Below are positions 1 through 12,200 of a stretch of 64,000 nucleotides of DNA, piece after piece. This DNA comes from Bursaphelenchus xylophilus (taxonomy: Eukaryota > Nematoda > Chromadorea > Rhabditida > Aphelenchoididae). The stretch spans positions 6,634,001 through 6,698,000 of the forward strand of contig CAJFCV020000003.1 in assembly GCA_904066235.2 (NCBI GenBank). The letters are read 5' to 3'. A program made the translations under genes and the position numbers. The notes under the pieces were generated by a model, which worked only from the letters and a program-made list of their open reading frames with translations, was not told where the DNA came from and did no database searches. The number at the start of each line of letters is the position of its first letter. The first letter of the stretch is position 1.

Positions 1-600
1 GTCTGCCGAGCATTCATCAGCTTTCACAGGTTTCGTAATCACCTCTTACCACCTTTTATTGGCTGTCCTCCCGTCTTAGGCCTTGTATCGATCGATTTGA
101 CCCAAACTGCCGGGCCATAAATTATGGACAGATTTCTGAAATCCTTGCAAATATCCGCAACATCCCCGTAATACGGTAAATTTTTTTTTGGATTTTCTTA
201 CAAATACTCTGGGTTTTTTGGCGGTGCTGATTTTGAAAACGATGTCCATTCCTCATATTTTCTGTTTTCCTTAAATAGTACTGTAAATTCTAATTTGCCT
301 GTTGCTTGTAAAACGCTTTCTTTAAAAAATCAAGAAATTAATACCTTACACTTCCTTTTAAGCCAAATTGTAACATTCATAAACACAAATGAATATTGTA
401 TTCGAAATCGGCGCCCACGATTACCCTTAAATCCACTCTTTGGCAGCGGTCAATTATTGGCAGATTCCATTGTAGGCGTTTTCCTGGAATTTTTTCTAAA
501 AATACTTGATGTAGAGGTTTTCGATGGCGCTGATATTGAAAGTGACGTCCATCTTTTCCCATAAAAGTGTAATTTTGAGAAATCAATGCAATTTGATAAT
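1..600. repeat. Degenerate AT-rich repeat, no gene seen
   Basis: Two loose copies of a unit (around 190-300 and 460-590) share the words 'aaatact', 'ggtgctgat' (or 'ggcgctgat') and 'gtccat', followed by 'taagtagtact'-like text. The same wording recurs as tandem units in the arms of the foldback near 59.2-60.8 kb, so this looks like an old diverged member of that family. The short open frames here lack splice context and coding character. Confidence 0.45.
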
Positions 601-621
601 TTTAACTTTTGACTTGATATA

Positions 622-1546
622 CAGGGTGGGCCACTCGAAACTGACAAGTTTTTCCTTTGAATTTCTCCGCGGAGACTCCGCCGATTTTTCTAAAATTCAG
701 ATTTTTCTGGAGCTGAGACCCGCCATTTTCAGTCGACTGAATTTCCAAAAAATATATTTTGAATTGACCTTTCCATGCCTTCTAAAGTTTTGAAAAATTA
801 TTTGCAGGCCGAAACCGCTAAAACTTAGAAAATTTTTGGAATGATTTTGAAAAGTTGGTCATTTTTCCGAGTTATTTGGTGAAATTTTCTTTGTTTTACC
901 TCAGATAGTTATCAAATATTGTTCCGAAAACAATTTTATTTAACAATCTGATTATTAATGCTTCTCTCCGAGTTATTATGCCCACCTCCTGTAACATCAC
1001 AAACTTGCAGTGCCTTTGAGAGTCATGCGGAGATAGAATTGCGTATCGTGGATATGGTTTGTAAAGTTAAAACTTCAATCAGGCCGGGTTCTGAGCTTCA
1101 AGATGCCCCAGGCCTGACTCGATAACCATTGACGTCGAATTTTTCAATCTTTTTGAAATCTTTTTTTTTGAATGTTCGTGCCCTAATGGTAATACAAACA
1201 ACCCTCTTGTGGCTTTCAACTTGCTTTAAACAAGTTTAAGGCGAGCACTAGCAACTTTCTACTCCACGATTTCCCCCAAAAAAAACCAAGAATTTTCCAA
1301 GTCCGAGAAAGTCAATTGAAAATCATTCCAAAAATTTTCTAAGCTTTAGCGGTTTCGGCCTGAAAATAATTTTTCAAAACTTTGAGAAGGCATGGGAAGG
1401 TCAATTTAAAATATGTTTTTTTGAAACTCAGTCGGTTGAAAATGGCGGGTCTCAGCTCCAGAAAAATCTGAATTTTAGAAAAATCAGCGGAGTCTCCGCG
1501 GAGAAATTCAAAGGAACAACTTGTCAGTTTCGAGTGGCCCACCCTG
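622..1546. mobile_element. Non-autonomous Tc1/mariner-type element (long-TIR MITE)
   Basis: The two ends are inverted copies beginning CAGGGTGGGCCACTCGAAAC. The arms are about 240 bp each (622-860 and 1310-1546) and roughly 90% identical by eye. Both ends are flanked by TA (620-621 and 1547-1548), the target duplication typical of Tc1/mariner elements. The interior has no transposase-like frame, so it is presumably mobilised in trans. The short frames reported in both arms are the same arm read on opposite strands. Confidence 0.85.
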
Positions 1547-1679
1547 TAGAAACATTGAATGTCAGGAAATCGGAATGGAAATCGCTACAACGTTATTAAA
1601 CATTAAAACCCATTCATCCAAAAAATATAAAAATCACGTAGAACTCACGTTTTTTCAAAGATATAGGGGCATTGATGAT

Positions 1680-1825
1680 AGTCTGCCGGGAAAATAACGA
1701 GCACAATGTCGCTGCATCGATCTCGTTGCTAAAATGGCAAGCAATTTGCCGCTACACAATTCATTTTCGTGGCGGCGATGCGATTTTTGAATACGCAATT
1801 GTGGTCATTATTTTCCCGACAGACT
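1680..1825. repeat. Short palindromic MITE, GTCTGYCGGGAAAATAA family, copy 1
   Basis: The ends are inverted repeats (AGTCTGCCGGGAAAATAA at the left, TTATTTTCCCGACAGACT at the right) and the interior is rich in GCGAT/ATCGC words. Further copies lie near 19.8, 43.2 and 58.6 kb with different interiors but the same ends. From memory, similar sequences occur in Caenorhabditis genomes, but I could not check this. Confidence 0.75.
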
Positions 1826-1829
1826 AATA

Positions 1830-2555
1830 TTAGCAAGGATTTTAGAAATCTGCCCGTTGTGGACGGAAAAAATTATGTTTCTGTTTCCCCAATTGTTTTT
1901 TCTTCAACGGTCGGTCTCCGTAAAAGTAGAGCAAGCAAGAAGCACATATTTATTTATCTACCGTCACCTTTATGAGGTATTACATTCTTTTATTTATGTC
2001 CATATCTATATAAATTAGCGATGTCACGCCCAAAAATATTTATGCCCCTTCTTCGCTCTTCTGCGACTTCCATCCGAGACGTTTTTTGACGATGAGTTTG
2101 GTGATTTCGAAGCATCGAGTCCCATCGGAGTAAATTCGTTCCGAGGCTCCGTTGAGTGCGAAAAGTCTTGCTCTCGCTTCATGTTACACTTGGGCCGCTT
2201 GTGCATTGCAAGACGATCCCCTTAAGTGTCCAGGCGTCGTCTTCATCGGCATCTGGTCGAGAAAAGGTAAAGGCACCCTCGGGTTGCCCTCATTCAAATC
2301 CTAATTCCAAGCGGTTTTTGGCTTTTGAAGAAACGTTCTTCTCATCCGTCAAATGCCGATGCTATTGCTATGAGTCTCATCAATTGGATCCGGGCCGTTT
2401 AAAAACAACCGTTGATTGTTTTCGCGTTCCATTTGCTTGGTGTCAGTCAACATTCGACTCATGACGCCTTAAGCGAAACCTAATTTGAATTTGGAATACC
2501 ATTTATGGCCATGTTTGCGTACTAAGGCAACTCTCCAACGTTCTGACCTCCTTCA
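1830..2555. other. Intergenic stretch, nothing supported
   Basis: The open frames here are short, overlap on both strands and have no convincing splice partners. No RNA gene or palindrome was recognised. Confidence 0.5.
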
Positions 2556-2751
2556 ATGTTTCTACGCCGGTTCTGGAATGAGTGGGCCAAGAAGAACGAC
2601 GTGGTTGCGTCCGGACATTCTGCCAACACTCAAGCGGCATGCTACAGTAGAAAGTATACGGCACAAAGTCTAGTCCCGGAATACGATCTGTTATCACCTT
2701 CATCAGATCATTATCGATTATCCAAAAATCACGAAGTCGACAAGGAGAGGG
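2556..2751 (+). CDS. Candidate alternative first exon of the 4.6-6.8 kb TWK channel
   Basis: An ATG opens a 65-codon charged frame beginning MFLRRFWNEWAKK that ends at a good donor (GAGAGG|GTAAGG) in phase 1. The second exon of the channel (from 5085) accepts exactly phase 1, and so does the mapped first exon at 4571-5024. A second phase-1 candidate lies at 3236-3425. All three begin Met-Phe and are basic, as expected for the cytosolic N-terminus of a TWK channel. It could instead belong to an unseen upstream gene; transcripts would decide. Confidence 0.4.
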
Positions 2752-3235
2752 GTAAGGCTACATCTTAATACTTACTTTACTGTGCTGAAGGAACATATAT
2801 ATTACTGGGGAATTATTGATGAAATCGGACAGAAAACCCCCCATAGTGAGCGAATCTTAAAGTCTAATATGGCAAAAACAGAAAACGCGTCTTTTCTTGG
2901 AGAAAGTTTGTTTGCCCTTGAAGTCAAGCTAAGAGAAAGCGTGATTCGAATTAATTATTCAAACTAAGTTCTCTGCAAGGCCTTGGGTCTCTTGCAATTC
3001 ACTTGGGCGGCTTCAAAGATCTTCTATTTTCCTGTTTTTATAAAAGCAGACGATCCTAATCAGGTTTCTACGTTCTTTCTGGTGCCACCAGAAGTGCGGC
3101 TATTCCTGTTTTCTCCAACTGTGAGGCCAGGCGACTGAACAAAAGGTGACTGCGCTTAGAGAGCTCTCAAGATGACTTCCATTTGTGGCCATCTGAAGTC
3201 CAGAGACGGTGTGAGCTCTTTTCCCCGGTGCCATC

Positions 3236-3425
3236 ATGTTTTACCGGTTCTACAATCGGCGTCGTAAACTTAGTCTCGCGCGGAAACGGTCAGCGATGAT
3301 ATACTCACAGGCCTTCCGAGACGAACGCTTCAGCCCCGCTGTAGCACTCTTCGGAGCCGCAGGGCTCATAAAAACAACTGCCGGTATTCCACCTCCCGAG
3401 AACCGGCCTCCGCCCCTGGGTCTGA
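3236..3425 (+). CDS. Second candidate alternative first exon of the TWK channel
   Basis: An ATG opens a 63-codon frame starting MFYRFYNRRRKLSLARKRS, with a proline-rich end, closing at a strong donor (TCTGA|GTAAGT) in phase 1. This fits the phase-1 acceptor at 5085. The dense basic start resembles N-terminal cytosolic regions of nematode TWK channels, but no homology was recognised for the segment itself. The following stretch to 4570 shows no other exon I can support. Confidence 0.4.
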
Positions 3426-4570
3426 GTAAGTTTAATTCCTAATAGCTTTAATTATTCAGACCGAATCAATTCTTTGTTATTTCTAACCTAAAAGACCATC
3501 ATGACTTTTCTTTCCTTATGCGTTTTAAATGAGTAAGCAAAGTTCAGCAAGAACGGCGTATGTTTGAGCGAATAGTGTCAGCTTTACGACCTGTTTGAAG
3601 CGAATAGTGTCAACTTCCGTGTGGCAGTCAAAAGTCGGGGTCTGGCCTTGGCTACACTTCATAAATTTATTGATTCCGTGTCTCAAGAGGGTGGTTTCAA
3701 CGCGGAAAGGGGCAGCACACCTGTATTGGAGCTGAATGTTGCGTTTGATTTCCAGCTTATAACAACGTATGATGAGTGCTATAGCGCCTTTTAGGCCGCC
3801 AAAATTCCTTACTCACATTAGTCTGATTGATCAGAAGAGCCTTTCCGAAGACGATTCTTGTGATAATCTGGACGTGACAGCTTTATTCACTCTGTATGAT
3901 GGTGAGGTTTCATTTAACTCTTTTGGAGTTCCCTTTTTTCATAATGAAGTGGGGGGAGGGGGGGGGCATCTAAAGAACCCTGTTAAAAAAATAGTTTTCC
4001 CTAAGGGTCAGAGGACGAGCTGAAAATTAATGGCGAGTTTCAGTGGGATTCATAAAGAATAAACTGGCAGCCCGTCTACAAAATGCAAATTCACAATACC
4101 ACCATGTAGTTAATGTGGCACCTGTAAAAAGTCAATGGGCATGGTGATGTTCCTAATCATAAGTCACTTCCTCTCCCCTTTCTCGGTGGTCTTTTCCTTC
4201 ATCTAAATCCAAAATCCTCAAATAGCGTCGAAAAAGCAGCCCGCAGCCTTTTTAGACATTGTAGCTGACCATAGGATGACTTAACGTTTCTCTTCTGAAT
4301 CCTTCGCGCCCGGCCTCCCGATTCTACAACCAGACCAACACGACCTCTCCACCACTGTCCCGAAGTCCGGCCACAGGAAGGGAGTCAGTCAGAAGCGTGT
4401 TTTGGGGTTCTGCTGAGATTGCAAAGAGAACCGACTCGGTGCCATCACACAATCTCTTCTCTGTATTGTTTTGGTGATGCATTTTTCGGCCGGCAAAAGT
4501 TATGACACCAATTTCGTGTAATGGGTAGTAACGTCTGATCCCTTCCTTTATCCTTTTCTCCAATTTCGAC

Positions 4571-6791
4571 ATGTTCTTCTACTCGCCCAAGGATAATAAG
4601 CATGTAATTGTTCGTCGTCCAACTCAACATCAGATCCCGGGTTCAAGCTTCGAGAACAGACTCAACGCTCAGCTAGCCGAAGGGTTGATTCGGCCAGTCC
4701 AAGATGCTGCCGCCGCTTCCATTCGACAGTCCATTATCGACCTTCGACGGCGTTCACGTCCAATCTCCGAGGAAGTGGCTGATGAGATTATCACATTTCA
4801 ATTGGATTCAAGAAGAAGAGCCTCCTTGAACTTGGATTTGAATGATAACAACACTCTCCCTCACTTCCTGACTTCATTTCATACAGATGCGAGTACATCC
4901 TCTCCAGTAGACTCATTGTATTCGTTTGTTGACTCACGTAGACATAGTAGGGCATATCCTCGCGCAGTTCAATTATTGCGAAGACCGACCCTTACTATTC
5001 AAGAGGATGGGCGAGTTATCATAGGTAACTCAAAAAGGAGCATTTGAGATTTGGGGAGCAAATATTCAATGTCATCTTTTTCAGATCATGTTACATCTAG
5101 ATGGGATGGCGTCTCCCATGTGCCCGGAGGACTGATCGATGGAGATGATACGGCTACAATAATAACGGAACACAACAAGGAAGACGGAACGCCAAAAACT
5201 CCAAAAACTTTTATTCAACAATGCGTAAAGGTAAATAAAACAACATTTATAGTGTCTTATACTCTAATTCAACATTTTCAGTACTTCAAAATCCTCTTAC
5301 CGCACGTTATCCTCGTATCGGTGCTTATAGGATACCTCTGTTTGGGAGCTTGGATACTAATGTTATTGGAAACCAGAACAGAACTGATGGCCAGGTCTAG
5401 GAAACTAGTAAAAGTCACTAATCTTATGACCAATTTTACCAGTGACAGCTGGCAAATTATAAATGATGCGCAGACAGGAGTAAGGGCAGTGCATCACTCG
5501 GAATGGGAACAAATATTCAAGTAAGTTACGTCTGCATAGTCATCACGACGCAATGTATTGCATAATGATGCGTCATGTTCAATCGTTATGTATATCTACA
5601 AGGATTGATTGCAGAGAATACATGTTGAGAATCTCCGAAACTGTGGATGACAGACGGCCAATTCGAAAAGAGTTACGCGATCCATCAAATCTGGACAACA
5701 TGCACAACAAGTGGACCTTCCCGACCTCGCTTCTCTACGTTCTCACAGTGCTCACCACTTGTGGCTACGGGGAGGTCTCAGTGGACACTGATGTGGGCAA
5801 AGTCTTCTCAGTTGTCTTCGCTTTGGTCGGCATCCCATTGATGTTCATAACTGCTGCTGATATCGGGAAATTCCTATCCGAAACGCTATTAAAATTTGTT
5901 AAAAATTGGACTTTATTCTGCAGAAAGTTGAAAGTAAGTTGAATTCATAGTTTACACAGACTTGTCATACGATGATGATGTATACGTCCCCATCTTCAGG
6001 ACTACTTTATGAAAACATTCTTTCCGCGCAAATACGTCCGCCGGAAGTCGTTACAATGTAGTGCCGATCAAATTGAAGCCCTGAACGTGTTGGGGCTGGA
6101 CGGAGCCGAGGAAACACTATGGTTCCCAATCGGAGCATACGTATCATGCATATGTCTCTACTGCTCAATGGGTTCTGCAATGTTCATCAACTGGGAACGA
6201 AGCTGGTCTTTCATTCATGCCTTTCATTTTGGATTTAATTTGATTGTGACGGTCGGATTGGGCGACATTGTAGTCGTAAATTATGTCTTTCTCTCTCTAA
6301 TCGTAGCATTCGTTATCGTCGGTAAGTGTAATGCCATCATAATTGGGGATGAATACTTTTCTTAGGACTTTCTGTGGTCACGATGTGTGTAGACCTAGCC
6401 TCCACACATCTGAAGGCCTACTTCACCAGAATCCATTACTTTGGAAGAGCAAAAAAGTTTCTTGGAATGAGTGAGGAATTGAAGGAAATCGTTGCGCTAC
6501 TCGGAGCCATGAGAAAAAAGAAAGGCGGAAAGGTAGCATTAATACTTGATTCATAAGTCACAAAATGTACTTCAGGTGACTTGGAATGATGTCAGAGATT
6601 TCCTTGACAACGAATTACGTGATCGGCCATTCGAGCCTCATGAATTGTTGATGAAGATGAGATTCATCGACGAAACCAGCTCCGGGATGTCGACCATTCG
6701 ACATAATAGTTTCCAATCCGACCTTTTACGAGACAGTGAATATCTCCGACGATTACATGCCCTCCGAAACGAACAACCAACATATCTATAA
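4571..6791 (+). CDS. Two-pore-domain (TWK) potassium channel, first gene
   Basis: Seven exons join in phase: 4571-5024, 5085-5230, 5282-5520, 5615-5933, 6000-6321, 6366-6532 and 6576-6791, giving about 620 residues. The product is a background K+ leak channel of the plasma membrane. A long basic cytosolic N-terminus (about 200 residues) precedes TM1 (about 203-230), then an extracellular cap with NFT and a tryptophan-rich approach to pore loop 1 (TTCGYGEV, near 326), TM2, a basic linker, TM3 and pore loop 2 (TVGLGDI, near 470), TM4 and a cytosolic tail of about 110 residues. The two GYG/GLG filters and four membrane segments are diagnostic of K2P channels. Pore 1 has Cys where Ile or Val is usual. 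TAA ends the frame and AATAAA follows 130 bp later. The exact TWK orthologue was not resolved. Confidence 0.93.
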
Positions 6792-6923
6792 ATGACTTTT
6801 GAAGTCACCAAACGACTTAGGAATAGAACCTACGCAATTGAAACGGAATCCTGGCTCGGTTTCTCTGTGTATCACGCTCAATCAGCTGCCGTCTTTTTAA
6901 GCGCTAAGCCTCTTGGATTTTAT

Positions 6924-6929
6924 AATAAA
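6924..6929 (+). terminator. Polyadenylation signal of first TWK gene
   Basis: AATAAA lies in an AT-rich stretch 133 bp after the TAA stop. No competing signal occurs nearer the stop. Confidence 0.6.
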
Positions 6930-7926
6930 TCATATTAAGAACAAGTACTAATCCAGTTGTGTTTGTCGTGTTCGGTTAGAATGAAAATTAATACTTTTAC
7001 TGGCCGAGTCGTAGTCGCTCATGCAAAACATGTCTGAAAACCTTTGATTGGGGTGAATAAAGGACATTAAGAGCTTCCGAGTGTGGGGCTTCGCTTTTCG
7101 GGAGGAACTTGACAGATCGTGCCCGGCATTCAGTTAATTTTGGCCCCCAATGGCTTTTCGGCTAAATTTTTTCTGCGGATTTAAACTGGAAAACAGCGTT
7201 CATTGTGAGCTCCAAACAATTGTGTGGAAGAGCCGGCTATATTATTGGATGTCTTTCGATTAGAATTGGACAGCTCTTTCTTTATACGGGTTTCTTAGTC
7301 CCTAAGGGCATAACCAGCTCCCAGTTATGTCTGAATAAGTTGATTTCGCATGGGGTTTAAGGGACGGTATGGGTGGTTGGAAACCACTGAAAGTATCCAG
7401 ATTATGCGCTGATTCTTTAAAAAACAAGCGTCGACTAGAACATCCTGTGTGACTAGATGGGAACGTGGTCCTTAGAGTAGTCAAAAGTCCTTCTGGAAGG
7501 GTCGTGACTTTATGAACGGCAACTACGTTCACAATGCACTGTAACATGAGAATGGGCTTTAAGAGGAAACGGCTTGAGACGAGATTCAAGGCGCAGTCCC
7601 TTGCAGACTGCTTTTTAAACTCTTTTCCCATACACTCTTTTGAGTCACTTTTCTGGGACCATAATCGAATCGCCCAAATTAACGCCCCATTGGATAAGTT
7701 TCTTATCTCACATCTTTGTGAAAATTTAACACGTCGTCTTTGCCAAGATTCCTAAAGAAATGCCCTCTAACTGCGTCGTGAAGTCGTTTTTTAAATATTT
7801 GCCCTGGGGGTGTTGGCCCATCCTGTTTTACATCCGCTTTTTATATAATCCGAATTTGTAATGGATTTGTGTGAACTAAGTAATATTGTTAACTAATTAG
7901 TGGTTTTCCAACTTTTTAAGCCCTTA
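6930..7926. other. Intergenic, nothing supported
   Basis: Only short unsupported frames were seen between the first TWK gene and the next candidate exon. No palindrome or RNA gene was recognised. Confidence 0.5.
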
Positions 7927-8111
7927 ATGAACTCTACCCTTTATCCGGGTAGACAAGTACGAGCGGAATCGGTGGGATGCTGCTTGGGCATCAGCGAGCA
8001 AGACGCCCTTCTGCTCGACGTCCAAGGCTATCATCGCATCCGGCGGCGGTCCACCAGGAAGAGTATTCATCAGCAGAAGGCCATTAACTTCAACGAGTGG
8101 GCCAACAAAAA
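7927..8111 (+). CDS. Possible 5' exon, parent transcript unresolved
   Basis: A frame starting MNSTLYPGRQVRAESVG runs 61 codons, through ISEQDALLLDVQGYHRIR, to a strong donor (ACAAAAA|GTAAGT). Its composition looks coding. It ends in phase 2, whereas the first confident exon of the downstream BAIAP3-like gene (from 9225) needs phase 1. Either a further exon lies between them or this is a separate 5' exon. A segment 8220-8360 with good splice sites accepts phase 1, so it does not bridge the gap either. Confidence 0.35.
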
Positions 8112-9244
8112 GTAAGTCATCTGCTTAAACGCGCGATGCCTTGGGGGGTGATTTGACACGCTCCGTTAGGGGCGGGTTGGGCATTTTAAAAACACGACTG
8201 GTCTGCACTTTGATTTTAGGGAGTAGACGGGATAACAGAGGTCGAGCGAGTAGAGGTTGGTTTGGCAACAATGCCGACTTTATAAGGCCGGCGCGGGTTC
8301 CCAACAAAGGACACCCCAATGCCCGACCCCGTCGTGCGCGTCTTTCTTTCATCCCTCAGGGTGAGAGCGTGAAAAGTCGACAGAAAACAAATTCCTTCCC
8401 GTCTTTGTCTCCTCAGCACCTTTATCTCCCAGGACAGCGCATCCATTCTGGGAGGGCCGTATGAAAATCCCGTTTTATAAGGCTTTGAATTGGAACAGGT
8501 GAGCCGGTGGGGGCCTCCATTCCTTCCCAGAACTTATCCCCCCAGACATGCATGCTTTTGAGAAGGAAATTTCTTTTGATGACTTCCTTCTTGGTATGCC
8601 TTTAATTCCAGGGGTTAGGGATATAAAGGGGGATTTGACCCGGCCTACCTCCAAAGCCGAAAGAATACTTTTGGTTTTATGAATCCGCCTTCCTCTATGC
8701 TTTTCTGGGCCCTCCTTAAGACGACCAGGTTTAGTCGAGCATTTCACTGGCATTTTTTTAATTAAACCGGTACATTTGCCGCGAGCTAGTTCCCTTTTTA
8801 CGGGCCGTTTTTAGAAGGCCGCGCATATAAGAGACCCTAACAATCGTTTCTTTAACATCTTCTTCCACTTATTTCAATCTGGATTGGAATTGTAATGTGA
8901 ATTCTTTACTGATACGTTGATGTTTGCTGGCATGGGGTGAGCACAACGGATACCGGCAAAGCTCTCTGAAGAGCGCGGTGCATATTGTTTTGTTTTTTGT
9001 GCATGCGGCTTTGGCCGCTCTCCTTTTCGGGCGGAAATTTTTTTCGAATCATTTATTCATGAAAACTGCCTTCTCGGATGCATGTACGACAACAGTTAAC
9101 TGCTCGATTTGAGATCATTAGCCCATTTAATTCGCACTCTCGGCGATGCTTCCACTCGTTTTCAGACCCGAGGGTGACATTTCCGAGCTTGTCCTATATT
9201 CAATCCGAATTTATTTTTTTCCAGTGTACAGAAAAGGGGGGCTC

Positions 9245-12200
9245 ATGTTGCCTCAAAAAATGCAAAACGTGCATGCATGGGCCGAACGGCAGGTAAACCG
9301 AGCGGCGACGTTCATCCGGAACGTATCCATGAGCATCTCGACGGAGGAAGAAGAACAAATGATTGAAAATCAGTGCGTAACTTAATCAAGTGTATTTCAC
9401 ATGAAGGGGAAAGGGCGACTAAAAGCAAGAATAACAGAGTACAGTATTTAAATTGCGTCAATGTTAGATCGAAAAAAGTTTTTGCAGAGCGCATTAGTTT
9501 AATTGGCATTGTGGGGGCAGCACACGGCCAAGTTTCGAATGGCATGCTGCGATATTTATGGTGGTGTCCTAATAAGGTCTGAAAGCAAAGCAATGCAACT
9601 CGCCTCTCCTCTGATGCCTAAGGCCTAAAAGCCGGGAACGAGGTCAGACCTAACTCAACGACTTCCTGACGCCTACTCGCTGCGTGTTTGTTGTTTCATT
9701 CATTCGTGATATGTGACCTCGTATTATTTTCCCACTGTGTCTGCCACAGCCAACCATAATTATTCCATGCCGCGCTCAGCTAAACGCCGGGGGCGACTAC
9801 GCCGTTCTCGGTAAGGCAGGCTAGCCAAACATAAAGTGGGACAGGGATCAGATTTGTATTTAGTTAGCTGTAATGTGTTATATATGTACTTGTTGTTTAC
9901 GTAGCCATTGTTTAGAGTGCAAGCATCCGACAACTACTTTTTCGAGCAATTTATCTCATCGCCGACGTCAGAGCCCGAGCCCTCAGGCAACGATGGTCTT
10001 ACAATCGTCCGTCTCTCAATCAATGACGATCAGAAAGCTCTTGAGGTAAACAATCATTCAATGCAAGCTTGTCTAAATTAAAAATATTATATTTAGAGTT
10101 TGTATGTGGAAGCCCTTTATACGATCGTCCATAAAGTCGGGAAAACATCCACGATTCCGGAACAAGCGTTACTCAAATACGTTCAGAATGCATTCCAAAT
10201 TGATGATAATAAACATGAAGAGTTGATGGACAAAGCCAGAGGCAGTAAAGTATGAAAGAATATTTTATTGTGCAAATAATTTAAGCCCCCCATCGTATTA
10301 CTAAATGTTCACTTGCTGGAAGCGAAGGATTTGATTGCTAAGGATATCAATGGTAAATCTAAAACGTCATCCAATCTTCGGGTTACTTTAGGGTTCAGCG
10401 ATCCGTTTGCCATGATGGGTGTGGTGCCTGGTCGCAGAGGAAAGGATGTTCCGGATGAAGGTGTAGACAGCGGCGTAGATGACAACCCCCCGCCACCCTC
10501 TCCTAACAATGCTACAGGTCAAGTGAGTCAGTCTACATCCAATCAACGTCGCCATTCCAATACGCGCCGCACCAGTCTCTCGGTATCTACGATTCGCTGT
10601 TTGATCTGACATTTCCCCTTTCCTCCTCTTTCGATTTCCAACTTTTGCTTCCGAGACTGTTTGCGGTGCCACTTTGACGTTTCGATACTTTAATATATGT
10701 TCCTTCTCTAATTCAAGTCGTTACCTTGTACACTTTTAGCAAGCTGTCCAAAAGCACGCCGGAGTTTTCCACCGTTTCGGCGGATCCTTTCGACGGAAAC
10801 TGGGTTCCGGGTCTAAGAAGGGAAAGAACAGCGAGTCAAAGGCCATCCCAGCCAAGTTAATAAAAGCATCATCAGTTCAACACAAGACCCTCTTCCCCAA
10901 ATGGAACGAGAAATTCCAATTTATAGTGGAAGATGTGGACACCGATAAATTCCATCTTGATATCTGGTAAACCTACTCATAAGAAGCTCATATTAAATTC
11001 TAGGGATCACGACGACGAAGAAAGTAGTGTTCTTGATGCAGTCACATCCCTTAATCAGATCAGCGGATTGAAAGGACTTGGCCGTTACTTCAAAGAGGTC
11101 ACCCAAAGTGCAAGGGCAGATTCCAACGATCTTCTGGACGATTTCCTTGGTTCAATAACACTAAGAATCAAAGTAAAGACTATCGTGTTTTTATCTCACA
11201 CTTATCTAGGATATCCCATCCACCGGTCTTGAAGAGTGGTTTACATTGGAGAAGAGGTCGGATAAGTCAGATGTATCGGGCCAAGTCTTACTTCGCCTCT
11301 GGTTGAGTACAAAGGAAGAGCGAATGAGTGAACAAGATGATGACCTACTTGACGTTAAACAACACATTGAGTTGATACGACAATTTGCATTACAAGAGAT
11401 CAGATTGTCTGGAGTGGGTGCACTTCGTCAGTTATTTATTTCTTTTAGGCCCCAGTCAGTTTCTTTCAAGGGGACCTGCCCGAAGCAGCAAATATGATTC
11501 TCCACCAGCATGCCATTCAAGGAGATCTCAGCGAAGTTCATCAATCGATGTGGTAAGTAGCCTCAGTCTTCGTCTGAACTCACTTTAGCCAATGGTTAGC
11601 ATACAGTGCGATGATTAACATTGGATTGTCGTACGGATTCCTGTATGAGATACTCCGAAACCTCATCGCTAAATGGCTACCACTTTCTCTCGACAAGGAC
11701 GAAGAAAATATGTTGGCCGACTCTTTCCAGAGATTCGATGAACATTGTAAACAACAGATACTCGAGCACCGGAAGAACATAAACGTCGAGAAGAGGGTGC
11801 AATTAGATTCTTTCGGCAATATGATCCGTTGTATGAAGCTCTTGAGGGAAAGTCAGGTGTACCAAAAGGTTATGATCGTGCCGATTGGGTTTGAACAAGA
11901 GATTCTTGGTCTTCTGACTGTAAGTCATCAAAAATGACGTAACTTCTTCTAGCAAAGCGCTATCGATTTTTTCGAATACATCGTCGAGAAGGAAGACAGC
12001 TGTAATGTAGGTCCTTTTACGCATTTTATAACAAGATTTATCGCTTAACAACACCCAACAATAACATTCCAGAATCCGTGCAAAGAGCTTTTGAATATCC
12101 TCATTGGATTAAATCAAGCTCTCCGAAAGTCTGCTCAATTTGAATCGATAATCAAACAATGTGCTTTAGTAGATTACCTCCCACCAACATATAAAGAATT

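Noticed and set aside
8220..8360. Possible exon with good acceptor and donor
   Set aside because: It cannot join the candidate exon at 7927-8111 without an immediate stop, and its Arg/Pro-rich translation shows no family resemblance.
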